Positions 1-6,193 of a stretch of DNA of 6,263 nucleotides are shown here, in pieces. The stretch spans positions 1-6,263 of the forward strand of contig CAAERF010000058.1 in the NCBI GenBank assembly GCA_900758315.1, written 5' to 3'. This DNA is from an uncultured Oscillospiraceae bacterium. Its GTDB lineage: Bacteria > Bacillota > Clostridia > Oscillospirales > Oscillospiraceae. The stretch's first letter is position 1. Every line of letters begins with the position of its first letter. The notes under the pieces are model-generated. The model was not told the DNA's origin, searched no databases, and was given only the letters and a program-made list of their open reading frames with translations. Both the position numbers and the translations under genes were made by a program.

Positions 1-20
1 ATTTAGAATTTTCTCAATAA

Positions 21-221
21 TCAAGCCCCCAAAATGGCAAACTTGAAATCATCGAGAGATACATAAAATATAGGGTTAAATCGACTTTCGTGTCGAAAAA
101 ACAAGTGCTAGAAATAGCAAAATCCATTGAATTTTAGAATGACATTTATAAGAAACCAGTAGATTTGCCTGATATTTGTGATTTCTTTGACCGTTGGGCC
201 ATTGATTTTGCACTACATTGA
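21..221 (+). pseudogene. Possible decayed plus-strand gene, C-terminal part, unrecognised
   Basis: One plus frame reads like real protein: LEIIERYIKYRVKSTFVSKK, then QVLEIAKSIEF, an in-frame TAG at 135-137, then NDIYKKPVDLPDICDFFDRW and AIDFALH before TGA at 219-221. The TAG may be a CAG (Gln) that mutated. Before about position 38 a neighbouring frame reads FRIFSIIKPPKWQ, which would join it by a one-base shift. With only one copy of the 16-bp repeat the frame would also end there, as AIDFALL and TGA. The stretch is about 33% GC, unlike the ICE genes. I do not recognise the family. It could be a truncated host gene or leftover cargo, or an open AT-rich frame by chance. Confidence 0.35.
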
Positions 222-232
222 TTTTGCACTAC
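201..232. repeat. Perfect 16-bp tandem duplication
   Basis: ATTGATTTTGCACTAC occurs at 201-216 and immediately again at 217-232 with no mismatch. It lies at the very end of the decayed plus-strand frame. Two identical adjacent copies suggest a recent event: replication slippage, or a scar of integration or excision. No longer terminal repeat or transposase is seen nearby. Confidence 0.85.
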
Positions 233-261
233 TATGAGCAAAGGAAAAACTTAAAATAAGC

Positions 262-304
262 AAACAACCCGCCATTTGCAGCGACTGCAAGTAGCGGGTT
301 GTTT
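262..304 (-). terminator. Rho-independent terminator after the DUF6061-like gene
   Basis: A long hairpin: the outer arms AAACAACCCGC (262-272) and GCGGGTTGTTT (294-304) pair perfectly over 11 bp. The inner arms TTGCAG (276-281) and CTGCAA (285-290) pair over 6 bp around a CGA loop, with only one mismatch (273/293) and one G-T pair (275/291) between. On the minus strand the stem begins 14 nt after the stop codon and is followed by a T-rich run (GCTTATTTTAAGTTTTT, 261-245), as expected for intrinsic termination in this direction. On the plus strand the following sequence is less T-rich, so plus-strand activity is less likely. Confidence 0.85.
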
Positions 305-318
305 GGCCTATTTAGAGG

Positions 319-600
319 TTAGTCTTTCAGTTTGCCATGGTCACAGCCAAGTGAGAGATAATGCTCAATCTCACCACTCAGCACAAGCTGGACGCACTCC
401 AAGGGCTTGTTGTATAGTAGCCAATCAAGTTCAGCTCGCTGTGCCGGGGTATTGCCGTATTCGTCCTCGATGGCAAGGCAGTCAATGGCAATGGCAGAGC
501 CATCAGCGAACTGGGCTTCCGCTCGGTTGGTGTCCATATTATAGTGCCAAGAACGTGCTTTTTGAGAACTATTCTGGTCAAAAATTCGATTTTGTTTCAT
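319..600 (-). CDS. Small DUF6061-like protein of clostridial mobile elements
   Basis: A 93-aa soluble protein starting MKQNRIFDQ. The core (about 20-82) reads HYNMDTNRAEAQFADGSAIA, then IDCLAIEDEYGNTPAQRAEL, then DWLLYNKPLECVQLVLSGEI. It resembles the DUF6061 family as I recall it: short proteins of unknown function with a YNMD start, an AIDC/AIEDE middle and a RAELDWLLYN motif, common in Clostridia mobile elements. The first 18 residues look like an extra N-terminal extension compared with those relatives. No signal peptide, membrane segment, catalytic triad or DNA-binding motif is visible. GC is about 49%, between the transfer genes and the flank. It has its own ribosome site and is followed 14 nt later by a strong terminator hairpin, so it is the last gene of its transcript. 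It might be read from the upstream operon or from a promoter in 601-690. Confidence 0.75.
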   Translation of the reverse strand: MKQNRIFDQNSSQKARSWHYNMDTNRAEAQFADGSAIAIDCLAIEDEYGNTPAQRAELDWLLYNKPLECVQLVLSGEIEHYLSLGCDHGKLKD

Positions 601-689
601 TTGAATGCCCTCTTTGATGCTTTTATGATTTAGTTTTTTGACGAGATGAGGTCTCTTTTTTCTTTCTCTTGAGTCACCCAACCGCACTA
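601..689 (-). other. Junction and leader between the topoisomerase break and the DUF6061-like gene
   Basis: About 38% GC over 601-690 and not topoisomerase in any minus frame. It begins exactly where similarity to topoisomerase III stops. It contains a purine-rich run (minus strand GAGAAAGAAAAAAGAGACC, 672-654 approximately) and the ribosome site of the next gene. I find no convincing -35/-10 pair, so whether this stretch holds a promoter is open. Confidence 0.5.
608..614 (-). promoter_or_regulatory. Ribosome binding site of the DUF6061-like gene
   Basis: AAGAGGG on the minus strand, 7 nt before the ATG at 600-598. It selects this ATG over the much longer open frame that runs on to 891 by chance. 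Confidence 0.65.
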
Positions 690-1007
690 TCCTGCATCCG
701 TAGCGCAGATCACGCTCTCCACATCCGGGCGGTGCATCAGTTTTTGCAGGATGCCAAACTGCTTTTTGGTGGACGTAGACACCAGATACTGCCACTTTTG
801 CGGCAGAATGGGCAAATCTGCGATACTCCACTTGACGTATTTGGCATCGTAGACATTGGGCGGTGCCAGTTCCACCAGATGACCAACGCACCAGCTTACC
901 AGATAGCCGTTGCCCTCCAGATAACCGTCCTGACGGCTAGTCGCACCGAGGACTTTTGCGTAGGACATGGCCACCGAGGGCTTTTCTGCTACAACTAGAA
1001 TTGAAAT
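687..1007 (-). pseudogene. Truncated DNA topoisomerase III (type IA), N-terminal TOPRIM fragment
   Basis: The first 106 codons match a topoisomerase III of the ICE/plasmid type, an enzyme that unlinks single-stranded DNA during element processing or replication. Visible are VVAEKPSVA with the catalytic Glu of the TOPRIM fold (residue 8), GNGYLVSWCVGHLVELA (33-49), the segment ADLPILPQKWQYLV (63-76), and CATDAG (101-106). Family members continue as REGELIFR and run for roughly 600 more residues; here TAG follows directly. The active-site tyrosine domain, helicase-like gate and DNA-binding parts are all missing, so the product cannot be an active topoisomerase. No continuation of the protein appears in the other two minus frames toward position 600. 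The start codon position is ATT; the next in-frame ATG (968-966) would remove the catalytic Glu. Gene identity is secure, and the loss of function is nearly so. Confidence 0.88.
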
Positions 1008-1014
1008 AAGCGTT

Positions 1015-1020
1015 CCCTCC
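1015..1020 (-). promoter_or_regulatory. Ribosome binding site of the topoisomerase III remnant
   Basis: GGAGGG on the minus strand, with a 7-nt spacer leading exactly to the codon where family members begin. That codon is ATT (1007-1005), not ATG, GTG or TTG. The site shows where translation was meant to start. Confidence 0.6.
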
Positions 1021-1046
1021 AATCTGTTTCGGATTGTAATATGTAC

Positions 1047-1062
1047 GGCGGCAAGCGCCGCC
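1047..1062 (-). other. GC-rich hairpin between the DUF4366-type gene and the topoisomerase remnant
   Basis: GGCGGC and GCCGCC form a perfect 6-bp stem with a 4-nt loop, starting 6 nt after the DUF4366 TGA on the minus strand. No T-run follows, so it is not a convincing terminator. It may stabilise the mRNA end or partly attenuate read-through. It could also be a chance GC-rich inverted repeat. Confidence 0.4.
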
Positions 1063-1068
1063 TTGAAA

Positions 1069-1800
1069 TCAGATGGGTTCGGTATCCTCCTCGTCGGTCT
1101 CCTCCGGTTCATCCTCCACAGGAATTTCAAAATCGCCCTTGTCCTCGGTGTAGTTTGCATCGGGGTCAAGGGCTTCTTTTTCTGCCTGTTTTTTCTGCTT
1201 CTGCTTTGCGAAAACGTAGAAGCCACCGCCTGCCGCCAGCGCAATCAGCACCACCACACCCAGAAAGCCGGATGCGATCTTTGTGACCTTGTTTTCCTTG
1301 GGCTGTTCCTCGCCGGATGCTGCCGCTTCTTCCGCAGCTTTCTTGGCTTCTTCCTCGGCTTTCAGCCTATCCAGTTCCGCCTGCGCCGCCGCTTCTTTTT
1401 CAGCGGTATAGGCATCGGCAGCATCTTCTTCCATCAGCGCCAGAAGGTCGGCTTCGTCCACAAGATTCATAAAGTGAACGGTCTGCTGTCCTTTGGCGTT
1501 GCGGTCGATGACCAGATAGAAGGTAGCTCCCGACTTTGACACCAGCGTAATGAACTGCTGTCCGCTGCCATCGGAATAGTCGGTGTGGTAATCGTCCACC
1601 AGTGTCAGGTTGCCCTCCGGGGTCAGGGCACCGGTCTCCTCATCGGTCACGGTGACTACATCTTCTTCATCGGTGGTAGAAGTCAGGACGGGCTGTTCCA
1701 CTTCCTCCACAGGCTCTCCGCCATAGGCAAAAGCGGGAGCCGCCATGCCAGCGCACAGTGCCACCGATACCAGCAGTGCGCCCAGTTTCTTAATCTTCAT
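1069..1800 (-). CDS. Secreted, membrane-anchored DUF4366/CD1107-like ICE protein
   Basis: A 243-aa protein with a typical signal peptide: basic start MKIKK, hydrophobic core, then APAFA before Tyr26, a good signal peptidase I site. The mature outer part begins with an acidic Glu/Asp/Thr-rich stretch (26-60), then a small globular segment (about 64-115, including GNLTLVDDY and FITLVSKSGATFYLVIDR). An Ala/Glu/Lys-rich coiled coil follows (about 126-172), then a membrane helix (about 175-197) and a basic stop-transfer KQKQKK. The roughly 45-residue tail is acidic and should be cytoplasmic. This layout matches the DUF4366 (CD1107) family found after NlpC/P60 and DUF4315 genes in clostridial ICEs. 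Its molecular role is unknown; a structural part of the mating apparatus spanning the envelope is a reasonable inference. It overlaps the DUF4315-type gene by 11 nt. The frame stays open upstream to 1893 but lacks a better start. Confidence 0.9.
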   Translation of the reverse strand: MKIKKLGALLVSVALCAGMAAPAFAYGGEPVEEVEQPVLTSTTDEEDVVTVTDEETGALTPEGNLTLVDDYHTDYSDGSGQQFITLVSKSGATFYLVIDRNAKGQQTVHFMNLVDEADLLALMEEDAADAYTAEKEAAAQAELDRLKAEEEAKKAAEEAAASGEEQPKENKVTKIASGFLGVVVLIALAAGGGFYVFAKQKQKKQAEKEALDPDANYTEDKGDFEIPVEDEPEETDEEDTEPI

Positions 1801-2056
1801 CTGCATCGACCTCCTTCTCAAAAGTTGCACCCACGGCAGACAGCGCAGCCGGGTTCGGGGTGGCGGTAGCCGACTGCCGCAGCAGGGCGGCAAGCTGTTC
1901 CGGCGTGACCTTTGCAGTCCGCACCATTTCGTTGACCTCGGCGGAATCCTCCTCCTGAATGCGCCGCTCCAGAATCTCGATGCGGTTGTTCAGCTTGATG
2001 CGGCGTTCCTTTTCTTTTTCCAGCATCGCCCGCAGCTTATCCGATTTTTCGCTCAT
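1790..2056 (-). CDS. Small coiled-coil ICE protein, DUF4315-like
   Basis: An 88-aa protein. Residues 1-35 are strongly charged and helical, with hydrophobic residues spaced as in a coiled coil (LRAMLEKEKERRIKLNNRIEILERRI). The middle (about 36-62) is a second helical stretch, EVNEMVRTAKVTPEQLAALL, and the tail is Ala/Thr/Pro-rich and then acidic. No signal peptide, membrane helix or catalytic motif is seen. It matches the DUF4315 family as I remember it: small proteins of unknown function encoded between the NlpC/P60 hydrolase and the DUF4366 protein in Tn1549-like ICEs. Position and size support this. It may be a cytoplasmic scaffold or partner of the neighbouring envelope proteins, but that is inference from the coiled coil and location. 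It overlaps the next gene by 11 nt. Confidence 0.85.
   Translation of the reverse strand: MSEKSDKLRAMLEKEKERRIKLNNRIEILERRIQEEDSAEVNEMVRTAKVTPEQLAALLRQSATATPNPAALSAVGATFEKEVDADED
1810..1816 (-). promoter_or_regulatory. Ribosome binding site deciding the DUF4366-type start
   Basis: AAGGAGG on the minus strand. Two in-frame ATGs follow: one only 3 nt away (1806-1804) and one 9 nt away (1800-1798). The second spacing is workable and gives a clean signal peptide starting MKIKK, so 1800 is preferred. The site lies inside the DUF4315-type gene. Confidence 0.65.
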
Positions 2057-2060
2057 AAAA

Positions 2061-2067
2061 CTCCTCC
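2061..2067 (-). promoter_or_regulatory. Ribosome binding site of the DUF4315-type gene
   Basis: GGAGGAG on the minus strand followed by TTTT and the ATG at 2056-2054. It occupies most of the 13-nt gap after the hydrolase stop codon. Confidence 0.7.
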
Positions 2068-2069
2068 AA

Positions 2070-3803
2070 TCATTTTGAAAGCCGTCCGAACCCGGCGAGA
2101 TGCTTCTCCCAGTAGGACGAGTGAATGTTTGCGTACTTGATGGGGTCTCCGGCCGACACCATCATGCCGTTGCCCAGATAGATTCCGGTATGGCTCATGC
2201 CGGGGGTGTCGTAGGTTCCTTTGAAAAAGACCAGATCACCGGGCTTTGCTTCGGCCTCGCTGATGTGCTGGCTCTTATTCCACAAGCCGTTGGCGGTGGT
2301 GCGCCCCACATCGTAGCCGTTCTGGTTGTATACCCAGCAGACGTAGCCGGAGCAGTCAAAGCCTGTTTCCGGGGTGGAACCGCCCCAGACGTAAGGTGTG
2401 CCCACATACTTTTGGGCTTCCTTGTAGATGGCGGCAAATTCATCATCCGTCAGGGCTTCTGCCGGAACCTGATAATCAATGCCCGGCGCGCCAGAGCCAT
2501 CGGAGCCACCGGGCGGCAGACCGCCGTTAAACAGGTAGGGTCTGCCGCCCAAGGTATCTTGGAAAATCTCGTACCGTTTCCATTGGTCAGCATCCAATTC
2601 TTCCCGGATAACGACTTCCAGCCCTTTATTCACCAATTTGGTGTGGAAGATTTTGTACTCGTAGGGCACCTGCGTGGGTACCGGGATTCCTGCTGGGCTG
2701 ATGACCCACACGGTCTTATACCGTATCTGTACCTCCACCCATGTGGTCAGTTTGTACTGCTTTTTGAAGGTCTCCTTCAGCTTGCCCTGCACCTCTGACC
2801 GGGTGTAATCGTCGTAGAGGGTGGTCAAATACGAAGTCAACTGCCACGGGTCATGCTCGATGGGGTCGAGATGGTACTGATACTCGTTGTAGCCGGGGTG
2901 GTCGGTGGGGGTGCGCTTGATTTTTTTATCCAGTTCCTTTTCCAGCTTCTTGTAGTCCTGTTCTGCGCCCCGGATGTCCCGATCCTCTGCGGTGTAGATG
3001 GTCTGCCCGGATACCTGCGTGCCGCCGGAAAAGAGGATGCCACAGGAGGAAAAGCCAGACATCACCATAAGAATGAGCAAAAGAAAAACGCCCACGATCA
3101 CCAGAACGTGTGCGTTGCCCTTGGCGGCATTCACCAGCCCCTTCACAGCGGTGCTGACGGCAGTTTTGCCTTTCTCCACCGCCTGTTCCATGCCGGAACG
3201 AGCGGCAGATGCACCGTTGGATGCCGCTTTACCGCCTGCGGTCTGCGCCGCAGTGCCCGACCGGGCGGCGGCATAGTAGCTCTGCCGGATGTCCTGCTTC
3301 TGCCGCCACCGGGAAAGCCAGTTGGAGCCGCCCTCGCCGGTGCTGGATGCTCCTACATCTTGTGCCGCAGTCGGCTTCTGTGCAGAAGATTTTGCGGTTT
3401 TGGCTCCTTTCTTGCCCTGCATTTTGGCTTTCTTCTTGAGTTTGCGGGCGTATCTGCTCTTGGAAATATCCCGGACATTGCCAGCCGCTTTTTCGCCCTC
3501 GCTCAGAGCCTGTGTGCCCACATTGTCGTCCTCGTACTGGTCGATTTCCCGGTGCACCGCAGACCGGGCGGTATGGGCGGCGTACATCTCCCGTTTCTGC
3601 GCCTTGCTCAAACGGCTCAGTTCGTCCGGGGTCAGTTCCGCCTTGCCAAACCGCAGATGCTGGGCTTTTTCGGCTGTCTTTTCTGCATCAGTTTTCAGCT
3701 TCTTCTTTTTGGGCACCGACTGCTCCACCTTGGCTTTCTTCGGGGGAGAACGGGTCTTTTTGGCGGACGATTCCTCTTTGGGATTCAGCTTCGGATTGCT
3801 CAT
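2070..3803 (-). CDS. Membrane-anchored NlpC/P60 peptidoglycan hydrolase (CD1108-like)
   Basis: A 577-aa protein expected to cut cell-wall peptides locally so that the mating channel can cross the wall. Residues 1-230 are very Lys/Ala-rich, lack membrane segments and should be cytoplasmic. A single strong membrane helix follows (about 231-250, rich in V, I, L and M). The outer part has a Lys/Glu-rich stretch (about 275-300) and a linker domain (about 300-425) typical of these ICE proteins. After a short Gly/Pro-rich hinge (427-441) comes the NlpC/P60 domain (about 452-577), with YVWGGSTPETGFDCSG carrying the nucleophile Cys484 and SHTGIYLGNG carrying His538. The position 12 residues after the His, normally the third triad residue (His/Asn/Gln), is Ser550. 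There is no lysozyme or transglycosylase domain, unlike the two-domain Tn916 Orf14. Cys254 just after the helix is not in a good lipobox. The gene overlaps the ATPase by ATGA and ends 13 nt before the next gene. Confidence 0.92.
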   Translation of the reverse strand: MSNPKLNPKEESSAKKTRSPPKKAKVEQSVPKKKKLKTDAEKTAEKAQHLRFGKAELTPDELSRLSKAQKREMYAAHTARSAVHREIDQYEDDNVGTQALSEGEKAAGNVRDISKSRYARKLKKKAKMQGKKGAKTAKSSAQKPTAAQDVGASSTGEGGSNWLSRWRQKQDIRQSYYAAARSGTAAQTAGGKAASNGASAARSGMEQAVEKGKTAVSTAVKGLVNAAKGNAHVLVIVGVFLLLILMVMSGFSSCGILFSGGTQVSGQTIYTAEDRDIRGAEQDYKKLEKELDKKIKRTPTDHPGYNEYQYHLDPIEHDPWQLTSYLTTLYDDYTRSEVQGKLKETFKKQYKLTTWVEVQIRYKTVWVISPAGIPVPTQVPYEYKIFHTKLVNKGLEVVIREELDADQWKRYEIFQDTLGGRPYLFNGGLPPGGSDGSGAPGIDYQVPAEALTDDEFAAIYKEAQKYVGTPYVWGGSTPETGFDCSGYVCWVYNQNGYDVGRTTANGLWNKSQHISEAEAKPGDLVFFKGTYDTPGMSHTGIYLGNGMMVSAGDPIKYANIHSSYWEKHLAGFGRLSK

Positions 3804-6193
3804 TTCTGCGCACCCTCCGAAACCTCACCTAACTTGGTGGTCATTATTTTATACAGTTCCAGATCGGTGGGGAAACGGTCAACGAACGGCAGAATGACAT
3901 TGCCGAAGAACAGCAGCCCCTCGCCCTCGCCGGAGTGGGTAACGTAGGAAAGCTGATGGGGCGAAATATTGAGCTGCTTTGCGAGAATTTGCCGGTCTCC
4001 CGCCGCCTGATTCAGCATGATAATCATGTCCGAATTTTCAAAAATATTCTCGACCTCACGGGAAGAAAGCAGGTCTTTCACGTTCTGGGTCAGCCCTGTG
4101 GGAATACCGCCCCACTTGCGGAAACGCTTCCAGATCTCCACGGAATAAGCGGCGGTCTGCTCCTCTTTTAAGAGGAGGTGCATCTCATCCATATAATACC
4201 GGGTGGACTTGCCGCTGCTGCGGTTTGCCGTGACACGCCCCCACACTTGATCCTGCACAATGAGCATTCCCAGCTTTTTCATCTGCTTGCCCAGTTCCTT
4301 GATGTCATAGCAGACGATGCGGTTATTGACGTTCACGTTGGTGCGATGGTTGAACAGGTTCAGACTGCCCTTGACGTAGATTTCCAGAGCCGTGGCAACA
4401 TGGTGGGCTTCTTTTTCGTCCTGTTGGAGCAGGGCATTGTACAAGTCCTCAAGGATGGGCATATTCTCCGGGCAGGGGTCGGCAAAATATTTGCGATAAA
4501 TCAGATGCACACAGCGGTCAATGACCGTCTTTTCGACGGGCATCAGACCATCTTTGCCGCCCACCACCAGCTCACACAGAGAAAGAATAAAGTCGGCTTT
4601 CAGGGACAGCGGATTATCCTCCTCGGAGTAGTTGGCGTTGATGTCCATGGGGTTGACAAATTGGGTGCTGTTGGGGCTGATTTTGATGACCTGACCTTTC
4701 AAACGATTCACCAGCGGCGAGTATTCGCCTTCGGGATCATTGATAATAATATCATCATCTGTCACCAGAAAGGCGTTGGCAATTTCACGTTTTGCCGAGA
4801 AACTTTTGCCAGAGCCGGGAGTGCCCAAAATCAAGCCATTCGGGTTTTTCAGCTTTTTGCGGTCCACCATGATGAGGTTGTTGGAAAGCGCATTCAAGCC
4901 GTAGTACAGCGATTCTTTTCCGCTCTGGTACAATTCCTGCGTGGTAAAGGGGATGAAGATAGCCGTGCTGCTGGTGGTCAGTCCCCGCTGAATTTCGATC
5001 TGGCAGTCTGCCAGCGGCAGCGAGGACATAAGCCCCTGCTCCTGCTGGAAATCCAACCGGCACAGATTGCAGTTGTGCTTCTGGGCGATGGAGCTGGCCT
5101 GAAAGACATTGTTTTCCAGCTCCTGCTCCGTGCGCCCAGTGTTCAGCACCAGAAAAGTGACGAGGAACATCCGCTCGTTCTGGCTTTGCAGCTCTTTGAG
5201 CAGAGCTTTCGCATCCCGTCCGTAAGTTGCCAAATCCGACGGAATGATGTCAATATCATACCCGGCACGGATGGCTTTTTTCTGCTCCTCGATCTTGCTG
5301 CGGTCCAGTTCCGTGATGGTGCGCTTCACCGTCTTAATGGCACGATTCTGGTCAACGGACTGGATGTGCATGGTAACGATTTGGGACGAATCCATATCCA
5401 GAAAATCCTTCAAAAGCTGGTCGCTGATGTCGGATGCCGTGATGCTCAGGAAGCTGACCGCCCCGAAGATGCCACCCATCTGAAAGGTGCGGCTGTTCTT
5501 GAAGGCAAAGGCGGTGGGTGCAATAGCATCCTTCACGGAAAGGCCGCTTTTTACAAGGTCCTTCCAGTCAAAGTGAAACTTGCTGGCACCGTCCATGTTG
5601 AACATATCGTGCATGAGTTTCAGCCGCTGGGCACCATTCAGGGGTTTTGCCTGCACCCCCAACCGGTGGAAGTTGTTGAGCAGATCGTTCTGGATGTGAT
5701 CGAGCCGGGGCTTGACCTGCGCCATGCTTTCGCCCTCCACGCCAAAGGTGATGAACTTGGTCTTGGTCAGACCATTATTGCCCTTGGCAAGCTGCTGGCG
5801 CAGCATCTGGGAATACTCCGCACGAACATCATCGAAACCATCTCGCTGGTACGGGATGCGGATACTTTTCTCAAACTCGGTGCTGTCGGTTGCCATGTTC
5901 ACAAAGGACAGTTCAAATTTGATGGAGCTGTCAAAAAAGTTGAGGAAGGAGCACCATTCCTCGAAAATGGCGGTCTTGTCCTCCTGCTGCGCCAACTGAT
6001 AATTGATGTCCTGATACTGGATGGTGCGGGTGTAATAGTTTGCTTTCACCCGGCAGGTGCCATCCTCAAACATCCGCTGCATGGGGATGGACTGCTGGGC
6101 GGTCCGGGGCACAGCAGGCTTTGCGTTCTGCCTGCGCTTCTGCGCAGACTGCGGCTTGCTGTGCTTATCGGTCTTTTTCCAAAACGGGATCAT
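3800..6193 (-). CDS. VirB4/TraE-type conjugative transfer ATPase
   Basis: A complete 797-aa ATPase, the usual size for the VirB4-like protein of Tn1549-type elements. It should sit at the cytoplasmic face of the mating channel and use ATP to drive assembly and substrate transfer. Visible in the protein: a polar basic N-terminus (1-50); a VirB4 N-terminal region (about 50-420); Walker A GTPGSGKS at 457-464; DPEGEY at 486-491; Walker B RYYMDE at 665-670, followed by MHLLL; and a TGLTQN motif at 699-704 typical of the C-terminal part of these ATPases. No signal peptide or strong membrane helix is evident. Its start overlaps the PrgI-type gene by 29 nt and its TGA overlaps the next ATG in an ATGA. 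All catalytic motifs look intact, with no frameshift. Family assignment is secure; the exact orthologue name is not. Confidence 0.95.
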   Translation of the reverse strand: MIPFWKKTDKHSKPQSAQKRRQNAKPAVPRTAQQSIPMQRMFEDGTCRVKANYYTRTIQYQDINYQLAQQEDKTAIFEEWCSFLNFFDSSIKFELSFVNMATDSTEFEKSIRIPYQRDGFDDVRAEYSQMLRQQLAKGNNGLTKTKFITFGVEGESMAQVKPRLDHIQNDLLNNFHRLGVQAKPLNGAQRLKLMHDMFNMDGASKFHFDWKDLVKSGLSVKDAIAPTAFAFKNSRTFQMGGIFGAVSFLSITASDISDQLLKDFLDMDSSQIVTMHIQSVDQNRAIKTVKRTITELDRSKIEEQKKAIRAGYDIDIIPSDLATYGRDAKALLKELQSQNERMFLVTFLVLNTGRTEQELENNVFQASSIAQKHNCNLCRLDFQQEQGLMSSLPLADCQIEIQRGLTTSSTAIFIPFTTQELYQSGKESLYYGLNALSNNLIMVDRKKLKNPNGLILGTPGSGKSFSAKREIANAFLVTDDDIIINDPEGEYSPLVNRLKGQVIKISPNSTQFVNPMDINANYSEEDNPLSLKADFILSLCELVVGGKDGLMPVEKTVIDRCVHLIYRKYFADPCPENMPILEDLYNALLQQDEKEAHHVATALEIYVKGSLNLFNHRTNVNVNNRIVCYDIKELGKQMKKLGMLIVQDQVWGRVTANRSSGKSTRYYMDEMHLLLKEEQTAAYSVEIWKRFRKWGGIPTGLTQNVKDLLSSREVENIFENSDMIIMLNQAAGDRQILAKQLNISPHQLSYVTHSGEGEGLLFFGNVILPFVDRFPTDLELYKIMTTKLGEVSEGAQK
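3813..3818 (-). promoter_or_regulatory. Ribosome binding site of the NlpC/P60 gene
   Basis: GGAGGG on the minus strand, 9 nt before the ATG at 3803-3801. It lies within the last codons of the ATPase gene. Together with the ATGA overlap it fixes the start and points to translational coupling. Confidence 0.7.

Noticed and set aside
1..300. Insertion sequence or CRISPR array at the low-GC end
   Set aside because: There is only one adjacent pair of 16-bp repeats with no spacers, no transposase, and no inverted terminal repeat apart from the terminator stem.
673..697. Group II intron 5' end at the topoisomerase break (GTGCG motif on the minus strand)
   Set aside because: GTGCG fits the intron consensus, but the two bases before it do not fit the expected topoisomerase codon. 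No reverse transcriptase frame or recognisable domain V follows, and a normal small gene starts about 90 nt later.
601..891. Extension of the DUF6061-like protein upstream to 891 (190 aa)
   Set aside because: The extra 97 residues are the out-of-frame reading of topoisomerase sequence plus the leader. The ATG at 600 has a proper ribosome site.
687..1244. Topoisomerase frame extended upstream to 1244
   Set aside because: The added N-terminus is Arg-rich, runs antiparallel in content to nothing known, and overlaps the acidic tail of the DUF4366-type gene. Family resemblance begins only at the ATT codon near 1007.
2853..3947. Long plus-strand frames opposite the NlpC/P60 gene, including a 364-aa one
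   Set aside because: Low-complexity hydrophobic and Cys/Arg-rich translations with no family resemblance. They are shadows of the Lys/Ala-rich minus-strand protein.
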